Positions 1 through 12,167 of a stretch of DNA of 64,000 nucleotides are shown here, piece after piece. Every line of letters starts with the position of its first letter. The first letter of the stretch is position 1. A model generated the notes under the pieces. The model saw only the letters and a list, made by a program, of their open reading frames with translations, did no database searches and was not told the DNA's origin. A program made the position numbers and the translations under genes. Origin of the DNA: Nemania diffusa (taxonomy: Eukaryota; Ascomycota; Sordariomycetes; Xylariales; Xylariaceae); assembly GCA_038501195.1 (NCBI GenBank), contig JBBPUQ010000002.1:3038001-3102000 (forward strand). The letters run 5' to 3'.

Positions 1-677
1 GACATTTAATTGTTTATTTTCTTCGTAAGTATGTTCGAATCACAAGGTGTGTCTTTCGTAGGGTCGCGGATTTACTGAGAAACTGGTAATTATAATTATT
101 GTGGAAGTGCCTACTCGATATCTATATAACTATTAATACAAAAGAATGAAAGGAATCGGTGTAGTAGATAGTACCTAAGCTACACCGATTCAGTCGACAG
201 ACCTATCAAAAGCTAAAAGGAATACAAGCATTCGTGGGATCTCCGTCATCGAGGAGCTGACTTCGAATGCATGGAAAGGTACCTAGACCTAGGTATAGGT
301 AGTTGAGATGTACCATATTGATGCTTTCAGCCCCTGTTTCCTTGGCACAGGCTTATTTGGACGTCGCTAGGATTAAATTCAATCGAAGTAACTTAGAGTA
401 TACATTTATACATTTACAAGGCAGCCGCTAAATACAGAGGCTAGAGACACCCAGAGCAGACCCGGAGAGTGATTATGATGACCACCCGGCAGTCTAGAGC
501 CGAGACATGACGCAATCAACATGGTATAAGCTGTCGCGTTCGCAGCCACTGCCCACTTTTCAGGCCGTCCGTGCCAAGTCTTGATACAGAACATGGGGAA
601 AGAAGGAACATGCGTCCCAAAGTGAATTATCTTTATGCAATCTACTGACGTCAAGCTCTAAATAATTGGCTACATTT
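1..677. other. Non-coding, 3' flank of the aminopeptidase gene
   Basis: I see no supportable gene here. The sequence is AT-rich with a TACCTAGACCTAGGTATAGG-like cluster near 280-302, one of the palindromic spacer motifs found all over this window. The two short minus-strand ORFs near 406-742 have no recognisable content; the second overlaps the real last exon of the aminopeptidase in another frame. Confidence 0.6.
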
Positions 678-2202
678 CTACAACTCGGCAATCTCGGCAG
701 CCTCGAGCGCCTTGAAGTCTGTGAACCCGAGCTCATACACAAGACTAAGGGTCATCTTCGCATGTTGGAGCATGTGATCCTGCATGTCACTTATTAGCGG
801 GAGCTCTCAAACGAGGGGGGAGGGGTCGTATCGTAGACTAAATGCTACTAATGCTACCGCTACTTACGAAGGAGAGATATTTGATCAAATCCTCGGTGCC
901 ATGGATGTGGTCATCAGAATCGGCAAAAGTAGACTCGATCACGAAAGCCGACGGGTACCCAGCCTTTGAAGCGGATGCGTGGTCAGAACAAGCGTAGCCA
1001 CACTTGGTCTCAACCCAGGGAATGTCGCAGTACGCCTCAATAATTTTCTTCTATAATACGATGCTTCAAGTCAGTTATCGTCATTTTATGTCCGATTCGT
1101 GAGTGTTTCCGAAAGCATAGAAGGTCTTAGAAACAAGCCTTCACATTGTTAAAGTCACAAAACAGAATACTCTGGGAATTACTTACGATAAATTGGGTCA
1201 ACCCAGCATCTACGAAGTCAGTGATAACTCCCACGCTCTCGGGCTTCCCGGCGTCAATGGTCTTCTGGATGTAGCCAGTCATGTCTTGCTGGAGCATTGC
1301 CTTGACATCTCGCCCCTGCTTCTCGTATTCGGAGAAGATGGCTTGACTACCGAGAAGCCCGCCCTCCTCGGCACTATACCAATGGAACTCGATAGTATTT
1401 GGGGCCTTGCCTTTGATGACATCCTGGGAGGATAGAAGCACGCGGAAGGCCTCGAGGATGGTGACCGTACCAGAACCATCGTCATCAGCACCAGGGGCTG
1501 GTAGAATCGATGGCAGCCATAGATTGATCGAGTCTTGGTGTGCACCGATTACGATGGTTGATTTCGACTTGCCGGGTATCGTCGCGATGATGGAATGTTG
1601 ACCCCACGAGTGTTTGAAATGCTCGGCCTTGACGCCATACTCATCGGCGCCAGCCTCCTTGATGGTATTTTGGACAGTCTGGAGCAGCCACTCACTAGAT
1701 TGGCGACCATAGTCCGACTTATAATAGCGGGTGTGAAAGCTTGTCAACTTCTCGAGATGTTCTTGCATTTCGGTTTTTGACAAGTTCGCGAGGAGCGGAG
1801 TAATCTCGCTCTGGAGTTTCACTTTCTTCGGGAATATCGGGGTGGATTGCGACGAGGCTCTCAGCGTGCCGAGGTCCTGATTCTCGGTAATATCCATGAA
1901 CCGTTGTCCAGCCTGTAACATGAGAGTTAGAGTGTCTTTCGCGATAAGCGGACAACTGGGCCGAGATGATGTTAAAGGAAAGGAGGAAGACGTACCCTAC
2001 GAAGCTCCCATTTCTCATCTTCGGTGATGTAACGAGTTTCACCAGGAGATAATTCGACAAGAAATTTCTCGGTCGAGGAAGCAGGTACTTCTTCAAGGAG
2101 CGCATCGATATAAGGCATGATGCGGTTAACCTCGTTGGCCTCGATGAAGCGAGCGCTAGCTGCTGCTGGCAGAAGCAGCGACGCAAGGAGAGAAGCCCTC
2201 AT
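678..2202 (-). CDS. Secreted leucine aminopeptidase 1 type metalloprotease (peptidase family M28)
   Basis: Removes N-terminal residues from peptides outside the cell, using two zinc ions. I read four exons: 2202-1996, 1912-1187, 1050-868 and 779-678, with GT-AG introns of 83, 136 and 88 nt. All are phase 0, giving 405 aa, close to the usual size of fungal LAP1. Residues 1 to about 17 form a signal peptide ending in an Ala-rich stretch. A propeptide follows, then the M28 domain. Zinc ligands by family pattern are His194 in GAHQDS, an Asp of ADDDGSG (about 213), the Glu pair in SAEEGG (251-252), Asp279 in QQDMTGY and His361 in [24 protein letters not shown] supplies the usual disulfide and specificity segment. 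All key residues are present, so it should be active. The start at 2202 is chosen because it alone gives the signal peptide. Exon borders are my inference from splice motifs and family continuity. Confidence 0.93.
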
Positions 2203-3669
2203 GATGGATAGTCTGGGTCGGAATAGGCTGATGCCCGAGCTAAAACGTGGTGATAAATGAGAGTTATGCGATAATTCGGATAGGAAGCATAGAGTCTAGC
2301 GATGATTGAAGGTGAAGATAAGGATGAAGATGTCGATGTCGAAGGGAGAAAGTAAGCAGGTGAGCTCGAGCTCTGGCATGTCGCCCAGGGTTCCGAGCGC
2401 AGCTGATACAGAGTACCCAGCTTAGGTATCAGCTGGGAGCTTGCCAAGAGCTTAATGACGTTTCGGGTCCCCATTCATATCTCACCTGTTATCGATTATC
2501 TATGTCTCCCCGCATTCCACTAACACAGGTACCTAAGGTGCACGAAGAAACGATGCTTCAACACAGCAGCCGTCTAATATGCCAAGTATTTAAACGGAAA
2601 AGGTATATAGCAGTCGACCTCCAATTACCAACTAGTTTGGGATATATTCAGGTAGGTAGCTACTTTAATATTGTATTAGATCACCAAATAACTTGAGGAT
2701 ATATCTTAGCTGGGTTATCATCGTTATCATCTCCATCATACCTTTATTTATACTAAAGGCATGCAGATAAACCAGCATGAAAGCATAGTGTAAGTAGGTA
2801 TGTTTAGACCACTGATAAAATTAGTAAATCCCAATGAGATACCCAAACCTAGTACCTAGTACAGCGTATGCGTATAATACTTATTGACCTTTGCCTCCTC
2901 CTTTGGTTTTATTGGTCAACTCGGCGCAAACGATACTGCATTCCTTAAAGCGGCCTTTAGATAGCACTGTTAACTTCTACAGGTACTTTTCTTGTAGGAT
3001 ATGATATGATGGCTTAGTGAAAGATTACGAGAATGCGACGCTCTGAATGATGTGAAACACGACCTTGTGCACGATGAGTTGATTTATACTTCAGCCACAG
3101 CATTCGAGTGGTAGGTATTGGCAATGGTTGTTTATTCTTGACACGTTCGCTTAGGCAATATACCTTACAAACCCTTGGGAACTGCGTATGCTTGAATAGA
3201 CAACACGCGCTGGTGCGGTTGCCTCATCGAGGAGGCCTCACTATAGCTTTATAAGTCTAGCCTGTGTAAGCCTCTATAAGCCTCTATCTAATGCGGTAAG
3301 TTGCTACGGCTGCGCCCATTTTTATAGATTAGTGCAGAGTGCTCTGTACCTAGACTAGCTAGATCTATCTACGCTACGTCCCTGCTGTAATTGTCCTTGT
3401 CCTGCTGCGCCACTATTGCTCAAATCGTTACCCTCATCACCTAAGTATCTCCTGTTCAGCCCTAGGCTGCCATATTCCATACCTACTGCCACTCCCCTTA
3501 AGATCGCTAGGGCCGTGCTCATGAATATTTGAGAACACTGGTGGGAAATAAGAAGCTATTGACTCAGGTTTATTTTTATAGTCTTTGTTGGAAATTGGGT
3601 TTGCGACGTCTCTTATTATAGACTAGGAGACTTCAACACAGGAAGAACCACTGCGGGTCGCTCAAAGAC
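2203..3669. other. Intergenic region without a supported gene
   Basis: This is the shared upstream region of two divergently transcribed genes. It is AT-rich between about 2560 and 3130. Near 3260-3290 the words AAGCCTCTATA and AAGCCTCTATC occur in tandem. CTAGTACCTAGTAC-type spacer motifs lie near 2850-2862. No ORF has recognisable content. A decayed repeat is possible for 3150-3530 but cannot be shown from one copy. Confidence 0.5.
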
Positions 3670-4808
3670 ATGGACCAGCAAAGTGGTATTATCTCCGAGA
3701 AAGGGGTACAGGCGGCAAGAGCTGTCCATCGCCCGGAGAGCCATGGGGCCGGGCCAAGCAGTCCGGCATTCGCAGAGCTTCCCGGGGACGAGCCAGCCCC
3801 AACTCTAGCATTGGCGGCACCGTCACAGCAACATCAACCACCGCCATACTCGGGCCCTTCAAGCAGTGCTACAGATTCACGGCGCCAAACGGTGCAAAAG
3901 GGTCCGCAGTATTATCCCGGCCTCCCACTCCTAGACTACCGGCAGTACTCGCCTCCAATGTTCGAGCTGTCCGCGGATAGCACCACCATCAGCAGCAAGG
4001 CAACCTACCTGTCTGAAAATGCCAAGGCTCTATCATCACTTTTACGCACTCTGGCCACCGTACCTCCTAAACCGCAAATTCTCATCCACGGTTCTCGAAG
4101 CCGGAAGGTCGACTTCAGTGTACGGCTCAACCTTATGAGTCTCCTAGTCCCTAATAATCCTGATGATCGAATGGACTACATGCGCTGTGTGACGAAAGGT
4201 GAAATGGCTTACCGAGGCAGCAACGAACCCTCGCTAAAACCTGAGCTCGGGCCTGGTGAAGACGGCCTCGAGGCGTGGGTTACGCGGTTTATCAAAGACC
4301 AGTCATCTGTCAAGACTTTTACTCTAGAACGAGTGGTGGCGAACCTTGACCATAACTGGATAGAGGGCCAGATCCGCAGCTTAGTTGCTACTACCAACTA
4401 CAAGGGGCTCGTTACGGTGCAATTCCCAGTGACACATGCCAGAGTCACCATTCAAAACCCCGATAAAGTCAACAAATTCTTTACGAGCGTCGCAACACTC
4501 TTCACCGGTAAAGCCAAGTATGAGGTTGTCAAAGCGGTGTGGCCCTTCGCAAATGCGAAAAACGGTGATCGTGGCCGAAAATGCATCGTCCAGAGCGAAA
4601 AGACGTGGTGGGAGGAGTGGAGGGACCCAAGTATGTGAACTCTTCGTCTTGGATTTACCGTGTTCCTGCTGACCCTAGTGCCTTAGTCAAATATGCAATC
4701 TCACAAAAACGGCAAGGCTGGGTAACAAATGAAGACAAGCTAGAGTGTATTATGGAGAGTAAAGGAAAAGGAGTATCAATGGTTGATTGGGGAGAGGAAT
4801 GGGAATAG
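3670..4808 (+). CDS. Conserved fungal protein of unknown function, 360 aa
   Basis: The first ATG-initiated reading frame runs from 3670 and meets a stop at 4636-4638. That stop lies inside a good GTATGT donor, and splicing 4631-4686 (56 nt, with CTGAC near the 3' end) continues the frame to a stop at 4806-4808. The result is exons 3670-4630 and 4687-4808, 360 aa in all. The first ~90 residues are Pro/Ser/Ala-rich and look disordered. The remaining ~270 are folded-looking, with many Trp and charged residues. The tail after the splice (KYAISQKRQGWVTNED) joins smoothly to the preceding WWEEWRDP segment. From memory this resembles a widespread ascomycete family that databases often label only as hypothetical. 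I see no signal peptide, membrane segment or catalytic motif, so I give no function. Confidence 0.8.
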
Positions 4809-5801
4809 CTTAATCAACCTCACATCTGAGAGAACTAATTTGCACTTCTAGGATCACAGTCTTAGCTACATGAGACGGAAAGAATGCTCAATAATGAAGA
4901 GGAGTTAGGCTGGGTTTGCCCTTGGATCGGGGCTAAAGTTCGTCAGCAACAGCGCGATTGTCGCGATTGGAGGCTTAATTGGAGTATCACTATACAACTC
5001 ATAGATTTTGTAGATAACCCTACCATCACTACTCTAACAGGTTGCGCAGAGTAACATTCTCGGCCTATACCGCCGCGACGCAATTAGTCTTACATATTTC
5101 TCTAATTTTAGCGATAGCTAATATTATGATACTCTCGCTCTTCTCCCTAGTACTAGCAAGAGAAGAGTACGCCACTTGGGTAGATGGTATACAGCCAAAC
5201 TGTAAGTGATACGAGGAGGAGTTTTCATCCCTCCTCGGCCAACTCCAGGAATACAAGACTCCCACTCCGGCTATAACCGTGTCTTGGGTATTTGCCGAGA
5301 GCCCTATTGACGCTCGAAATCTTTATATACCTTGATTATAAAGGTGCCCATTAACGCGTAGTGCTAAGTTCATCACCAGTGGCTTGCATTATCTGAGACA
5401 AGAATAGAAATACTCAAGAGTACACGATCCTACTAGAGTTAATAGCAATCGGCAAGCCACCTTCTTCACACAACAGACTTGCACACTTTCTAAGCCACCA
5501 CTATGTTACACGGATCTAGGCCTATGGGGGTTAAGAAATGGCGCACGAACAATAATGACGATCAAGTCGCGAGAGGCCGCCAGTACTTGGTACGTACTGT
5601 GGTGCGGAGAAGCCGTCAGTTCCGAAGATGCGTGGAGTACGGAAGAATTCCACGTGGTGTAAATCAAGTGCAATATGCTGTATAATCTAATGAATGTTTG
5701 GGGTATCATCACATGGCTATAAACTCCGCTCACTCCCGAAACATACCGCCTGACCCTTTTTTTTTGAACTTCAATACCCAAACGCCTACCTAATCTTCAA
5801 G
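4809..5801. other. Intergenic region, no supported gene
   Basis: AT-rich sequence between two gene 3' ends (plus-strand gene on the left, minus-strand gene on the right). Short ORFs at 5065-5265 and 5503-5781 carry no recognisable protein pattern and overlap on opposite strands, as chance ORFs do. Confidence 0.5.
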
Positions 5802-7579
5802 TTAGAGCTCGGAAGGGGGGATTTCCTGCATCATTATATCACGCGTGATATAGATCGTAGATGAACCACCGTGGGTTGCTACTGGTTCCTTGTTTCCGGT
5901 GCTTATAGTGGTCGTGATACCCGGCTGTATCCAGCTTACCCTCATGCTCGGCTTGGCCCGGGCCTGAGGGCGTATATATGTGGGATCTGGTCTGGTAGGA
6001 GACATATGATGGTCGCCGCTTAGACTTTCTCTCGTGTGATATAGGCCAATGATGCCATCTGAGGTGTCTCCGCTTGTTCTAATATCTGCATCAAAGGGTG
6101 CATTGGGCCGACGTAACTCTTCTTGGCTTCCTATGCCTACGCCATTACTCTCTTTCGAGCCCTGGCGCATATGCTTACCCCCTTCGCCAACGTCTGTCAC
6201 TGGGGAAGGTGATTGTCGTAGATAACCAACAGACGACCTCTGCATTGTACCAGCCAGTATTGGCACGTACTTTGATACGAGGGGCCGTAATGTTGGTAGA
6301 CATACGCATGTTACTCCAGAGCACTTAAAATATCTAGAGTCAGCGTTTTGCATTCTAGGCCAGCTGTTTAAATGTTATAGGAGTATGAGGACTAAGGCCC
6401 TGCCGGAACAACATGTGTTTTCTTGATATTGGCAAAAAGAGGACGAGTACAGCTCGAGGGATTACTGACCAGCTCTGTGATTGACCAAATTGATGCTTCT
6501 ATGTTCTCGTATGAGAAGTCGCCTCCTTGTTCGAGGAACTTGACGCGAATAACTGAGATAGCACAAGTGCTAAAATAACGTAAGCAAATTTGATGCCTGA
6601 TGCGGTACTATGTAAGTAGATACTCACAAGAAACCAAGGCTAAATATTGCAACAAGAGGGAGTCTCTGGACTCTGGGGAGCTTGAGGTGAGCTAGCACAG
6701 GGAGGGGCAGGACGAAGACAACGATATCTGACGCTATGTTTCCCCCTGCATTGATATACCACTGAAGGGGAACAGGGATACATTTTGGGTTCAGGGCAGC
6801 ATCCCAGAAGCCGGCGATAGGAGTGCATATGAAGAGGCCGACCAAGAGTTGAGAAAGACTCCAAGCCCCTACCGTGATCACTACCACCCTCGATGTTAGT
6901 TATCACCATTTATCAAGCGCGGACTATGGGTATCTCAGAGGCTTAGAAAACATTCAAGGCATCGTTTCAGTCTGGAAAGGGCTCGTGAAAGTATCTGAGA
7001 TAGCAAAGAAAAGAGTAAATTACTTACTAGCCACGATGCAGACGGTCTGAAACCTCTTGAGAACAAGCACGCGATAGTATTGGGTCAGGAATGTTAATTT
7101 GATAACCATCAGCCCAGCATTGTAAAGGGCTATATTGACGTAGAAATTCTATTTAGCTATTAGCGTAGTTTATAATAGGAGATCTGATGGAGTACCTTTA
7201 GGTATGCTACAACCTCGTCAGGTTGGAGGTCCCACGAATGCTTCCCCAGGCCATGCTTGGTGTCTGGTTAATGTCTGTCAGCAACGTACTTGTAGAGGTA
7301 TTATGCCTCAAACTTACGGACACATTCTGACACCCCGGTGGCGATGGTTAGAGCCTTTATTGATGTTAGTAGCACTTCTACATCGACTAGTTGGGAACTC
7401 ACCAATGCTAGCAACGCAAGGTAGTCGTCTGCCCCAACCTGCTTCAGCAAACATGCTCGGGTGTAGATGCGAAGTGCAGCGGAGAGGCTAGCGATACTAA
7501 GAACAGTGGCGGCGACGCTGATGAGAATATAGGCTTGATTATCATGAGGTAAAGCCTTAAGGTTATTGGGAACATCCAT
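5802..7579 (-). CDS. Rhodopsin-domain 7-TM integral membrane protein (PTH11/SAT20-like), possible frame disruption
   Basis: Seven exons fit the fungal rhodopsin-domain family: 7579-7403, 7354-7318, 7263-7196, 7148-7028, 6888-6628, 6569-6470 and 6323-5802. Seven hydrophobic helices appear in order, from AYILISVAATVL near the N-terminus to CSGVTCVCLPTLRPLVSK. The family landmarks GADDY, HGLGKHSWDL, SFL-like TM3, GFWD and LPTLRPL are present. A long Ser/Pro-rich cytoplasmic tail of about 150 aa follows. Members are putative receptors or plasma-membrane proteins; the ligand is unknown. Six of the seven exons join in phase. Exon 4 ends one base into a codon at the best donor (GTAAGT, 7027), while exon 5 needs a two-base remainder. 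A weaker donor 26 nt earlier (GTTTCA) restores the frame and would give 419 aa. Either a poor splice site is used, or the gene carries a frameshift. Confidence 0.8.
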
Positions 7580-9996
7580 TATTAGGGATTAACGATTAGC
7601 ATGGCTGGAAATACCAAAGAAAATAACACGCTTAGTAAAGTGTCAAGTATAACATCTATAGATGTAATCTACGAGCGAGCTTTCGTAGTATTTCGTCGAC
7701 TACAGTGCTGACTATGCGATGCATTTGTATGATAACATCACCGGGACTGAGACCGCGGAATCAATGGAATACCTCGAGTCATATTTTAACGAGCTGCCTT
7801 TTCTGGGCCGCTTAAGAGTATTCTGTATAACTTCGAGCCATCCTTCGGCCTCGACTTCCAAAACAGAGACTAGTCTGGGAGGAGGTGACGCATTCTGCTG
7901 TCGGTTCCTTTGCTTGGAGTCAGGTCGAGAACAACTCACATAGTATTTATCCAATCAACCCAGCCCTAACCTCCTCTATGCTGGCATATAAAGTTTGGCT
8001 TGTAAGGAAGTTCCATGATACCCCAAAAGCCGGTTCAACGTTCTTCTTGACTTTCATATAACCAACCAATGAGGCGAATGCGGGGGAGGTACAACTACCG
8101 AAATACTGCATGTAGCTCACGGACAGATCCCCCGTTCCGTCGTACTAGTTGAGCTTGTCGACTACCAATGCGGTAATTTCCATGTCCACCTCCGTGTTAG
8201 CGAGATACCGTGCATGGCGATCATTGGTATTTTTCGTCTGAAAGAGGGTAGGCATGGTAAATTGAAAGAAAGCGACGCCTATACTACGACGCTTATACTA
8301 CGACACCAAGGGAACAACTGAGATCGCCTTCATCACTTGATCAGCATGCAATACTCGACGTACTGCACGAATGGAACATAAAAACAAGAGGAGACTTCGA
8401 CAACATCAATCCGCTCTTATCACGAGTTGTGTTTTGAACTTGTGAAAACTCCTAAAGTGGAACTACCATCACAACGCCAAACTTGTTCCCAAGTACATCA
8501 GCTAAATGACGCTCGATAAGGCCAGATGGTATTTGCATAAAAAAGTCGAGTGGTTGTCTATAGAATTAGCACGTCTAGCTGTGCATGAAAACCCCACGAA
8601 TAGTGTTCTATTAAGTATACCCTCTCCGCGCGAATAAGTCCGTTCGGGGTGCCAGGCTTCTTGCGCATAGGAGGCAAGGCCACTTGTAATTTAAGGTCTG
8701 ACTCTAACTCACCTTTCCCAGTGACGCCATGTGTTATACGGGATGCATTATAGCGCAGTCGCATGTGGAAAGCATTTAGTCTAGTCCTCCCGTGTCAAGC
8801 TAAAGCTAACCGTAGTTAACAAAACACGATCTAGATAAGGGCGTATGTTGATCAACTGACAAGAACTCCCCTGACAAGACACACAGGGTCATAGCGTTTG
8901 TTTTGTGATGCCAAGCTGCGATAGGTGCCTATTCGAGCACCATTTCCGTGCCCCTCTCGAGCATTGAATACCCTAGATACCAATTTAGAGGTTTAACGAA
9001 ACTCGGACTATCATTTTTTTGAAGGTTCCCCAATAACATCGTGTTAGGCTTTAGATAAAAACCCTCACTAAATAATACATTATGTCTACTTAAATAATTA
9101 GACTTTTGTGCTAAATACATAGTAGGTAGGAGGCATTAGAAGATTGGTACCTGGATATAAGAGGGGCACCTATGTATGCTAGAAATGGGTAGTTCGATGA
9201 CATAATATTCTTTAACGGATGACTATGCGTAGTACCTACGGGGTGGAAAACCCTACCGAAAGACCGGGGCGAAACTGGGGATACCTACATACTGTAGGTA
9301 ACCCAACTGAAAGCGACAAATAGTGGGGTCGGGAATGAGTTCGCTATGAAGATGGACGGTAATATTTGAAGTAGGAATTTATGTGCAATATTTATTGCTA
9401 ATAGGGTAGAGAATCGTATACACGCATTGTCCAACATCGATGAGCTTGGAACCTCCTCATGGGACCAGAAGAGGTATATCCCGAGACCGCTCGGCTGCAG
9501 ACCAGACCAGCCTGGTCATCATAAATCGCCTATCTACCTAGCTAGTCTAGGTGGCACCACCTAGGCTGGCATATAGCACGCACGCCTAAGCCGTCACCGG
9601 ATGGGACCAGAGTAGGTAATCTGGAGAATTTCGATTGCACGATCCCCATAATAGCCCTATCTCGCTCCGTAGACGGGCTCCACATCGGGAATGATAGTCG
9701 TAGGATATCTCGCTTTTGAACCCGATTGTTTTCCGAATGAGCGGGCCGAAGAGTGAATATGCATGATCCGTGGTACGCAAGTATTATGGTTATCGTTGCA
9801 GCCTGTATAAATAGAGCCATCTACAATACGATAGTGTATATATAAACTACCAAAGAGATGGATTGAGTCGTGGTTTTCTTCTTCAAGCGTTCCCTGGGCC
9901 TAGCTGCGTTCGGCATTATCTAAGCTATTACTGTAGTCGACTCTTTTGCTCTTGAAAGATCAAGGTGAAAAGATAAGAGACTTGTTACAGCCCAGT
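7580..9996. other. Intergenic region, no supported gene
   Basis: This is the divergent promoter space between the 7-TM gene and the aminotransferase gene. Small ORFs on both strands (for example 7712-7954) overlap each other and have no recognisable content. TACCTACGGGG and CCTACATACTGTAGG-like spacer words cluster near 9230-9300. Confidence 0.5.
9806..9846 (+). promoter_or_regulatory. Two TATA-like boxes upstream of the aminotransferase gene
   Basis: TATAAATAG at 9806-9814 and TATATATAAA at about 9836-9845 lie roughly 190 and 155 nt before the chosen ATG at 9997. That spacing suits fungal core promoters with a short leader. No transcription start can be seen directly. Confidence 0.35.
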
Positions 9997-11542
9997 ATGC
10001 CGTCTGCGGTTACATCCGCTGTCGTACACAGGAGCCTTAAGGCTGACTTCCCTCGAATCGTCAATGGCGAAGGGAGCTATGTCACCCTAGAGGATGGACG
10101 CAGAATCTTCGACGCCTCAGGTGGTGCTGCCGTTGCATGTATCGGGCATGGCGACACTCGCGTCCATGCCGCTATCGTCGCCCAGCTTAATCAAATCTCT
10201 TATTGTTCGACGATTTTCTATACCACAGATGTATACGAAAAGCTTTGCCGGGAGCTGGTTGATTCCACTCATGGCATAATGAAGCGTGCATATATAGTCA
10301 ACTCCGGTATGCATACCTATCTCTGAACCCACCTAGTAGGGTCCCGTAACTAGAACAGAAAATTAGGTTCCGAGGCAATGGAGGCCGCGATGAAGCTAGC
10401 AAGGCAGTATTACCTTGAGAAAAGCCCGCCAGAGCCTAGCCGAACGCGATTTATAGCTCGACAACATTCGTATCACGGGACAACACTAGGATCACTGTCG
10501 ATGGGCGGTTTTGCCGCGCGACGGGCAAAGTTTGAGCCAATGCTCCTCAGCTGTGTTTCTCGAGTATCCCGTTGCTTCCCTTTTCGGGACAAACATGATC
10601 ACGAGACCGACTCGCAGTATGTAGCAAGGCTCGCAGACGAGCTGGATCGAGAGTTCCAGAGGGTCGGCACCGAGACCGTGTGTGCGTTCGTTGCGGAGCC
10701 TATTGTTGGGGCAGTAAGTCACGGGCTTCACCAGCTCACGAACTAGATCTAACAGTTTAGCAGGCTCTAGGCTGCGTACCTTTCGTTCCAGGGTACTTGA
10801 AAGCGATGAAAACAGTCTGCGATAAGTATGGTGCACTTTTCATACTCGACGAGGTCATGTGCGGCATGGGACGTTCGGGTACATACCATGCCTGGGAGCA
10901 AGACGATGGTGCTGCTCCCGATATCCAAACCCTAGGAAAGTGCTTAGGGGGAGGGTACCAGCCTATTGCCGGGGTGCTGGCGAGCACACGAGTAATAGAA
11001 GCTCTTGAAAAGGGTACCGGGTAAGCGTTGACAACCCCAGCCCTGCATTTAGCTCCTCGGAGCTGACAAACGTACGTCGTCATAGGAGCTTTGTCCACGG
11101 TCATACATATCAAGGACATCCAGTTGCCTGTGCCGCTGCCCTCGAAGTCCAAAAGATTATACGCGAGGATAATCTAATTCAAAACGTTGCCAACATGGGT
11201 GCGCTTCTCTCAGTAAGACTGAAAGATCTGCTCGCCAGCCACCCAAATGTTGGCGATATCCGTGGCAGCGGTCTGTTCTGGGGTGTTGAGTTTGTCATTG
11301 ACAAGACAACCAACGAACCGTTCCCTAGCTCATCAGGAGTAGCTCAGGCTATAGCCGAGCTGGGATTGACCAAGCCCTATTACATTGCGGTATACCCGTC
11401 GTCGGGAACGGCTGATGGGGTAAACGGAGACCATATCATCATCTCTCCTCCATACAACATATCGCCGACTGATGTTGAGATGATCGCTACTACTGTGCAG
11501 AGACTGGTCATAGACTATTTTGACTCCAAGAAGGTCACGTAA
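9997..11542 (+). CDS. Class III PLP-dependent aminotransferase (omega-transaminase type)
   Basis: Transfers an amino group between an omega-amino acid or amine and an oxo-acid; substrate not predictable. Exons: 9997-10306, 10367-10713, 10764-11020 and 11086-11542 (456 aa), with introns of 60, 50 and 65 nt that keep phase. Fold-type I landmarks are in order: ASGGAAVACIGHGD near the N-terminus, NSGSEAMEAAMKLARQ (cofactor phosphate contact), RQHSYHGTT, EPIVGA, LILDEVMCGMGRSG-like segment with Asp248 for the pyridine nitrogen, and Lys278 in LGKCLGGGYQPIAG as the Schiff-base lysine. The C-terminal part has GDIRGSGLFWGVEF and HIIISPPYN. No organellar signal is evident. The open frame extends upstream to about 9946 but lacks an earlier ATG, so 9997 is chosen. 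Closest family from memory is the fungal OAT-like group annotated as aminotransferase class III. Confidence 0.92.
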
Positions 11543-11830
11543 GAACGGGGAAGAATCGAGTTTCGTAAGGATAGGTAGACGATTGCTTTTACATAAGTGA
11601 TTTTTACGGTTGGCCCCAGCCCTTACTGGGTTAAAACCTTTAGGTGCCTTATGCATCTACGGCCGCTGCCGCACCGTGACTTTAAAAGTGGAATAGCGGG
11701 CCGAGCTTTCTCCATATACCTAATAAGAGAATAAAATTATGCTCGGATAATAGTTTTATTGGGTATATATAGATAAAATTTGGGCCTCATATTCATCTTG
11801 TAAGTCACAGTAAAGGAATACCTAAGTAAA

Positions 11831-11858
11831 TACCTAGGTACCTAGGTACCCGGTACCT
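11831..11858. repeat. Overlapping palindromes TACCTAGGTA / GGTACCTAGG
   Basis: Three overlapping self-complementary words (TACCTAGGTA, TAGGTACCTA and GGTACC) run together here. A related CCTACCTAGGTAGGTAG stretch follows near 11902-11914. The same motif family recurs in nearly all spacers of this window. Confidence 0.75.
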
Positions 11859-12126
11859 GTTAGCTATTACATCTATCAAACCCCACCGAAACCAGCTCCC
11901 TACCTAGGTAGGTAGCTCCCCGAGGGTCAGAAGAAGCAACCATCAATACCTACGCAATACCATTTTAACTACCTAAGATATCATCTTCACACATACTCAC
12001 CCAATTAACCACTATCCCAAGGCTTGGCCTTCTGCGCATGCATGCCTGCGTGCTGGCCAGTCGCCATATTTCTCCCTGCAATCAATCGCCGTCCGTGAAT
12101 ATAGAAACAGGAGCGCCGTCAACCAT

Positions 12127-12156
12127 TGCGCCGCGAAACCCTGCGCCGCGAAACCC
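12127..12156 (+). repeat. 15-bp tandem duplication in the EXO70 leader
   Basis: The unit TGCGCCGCGAAACCC occurs twice head to tail (12127-12141 and 12142-12156) and ends 11 nt before the EXO70 start codon at 12168. It would lie in the 5' untranslated leader. Confidence 0.8.
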
Positions 12157-12167
12157 TCTAAAACGTC

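Larger units (their letters stand above)
11543..12167. other. Intergenic region rich in palindromic spacer motifs
   Basis: Between the aminotransferase and EXO70 genes. Its centre holds the densest TACCTAGGTA palindrome cluster in this part of the window, and its right end has a 15-bp tandem duplication just before the EXO70 ATG. No gene is seen. Confidence 0.6.
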
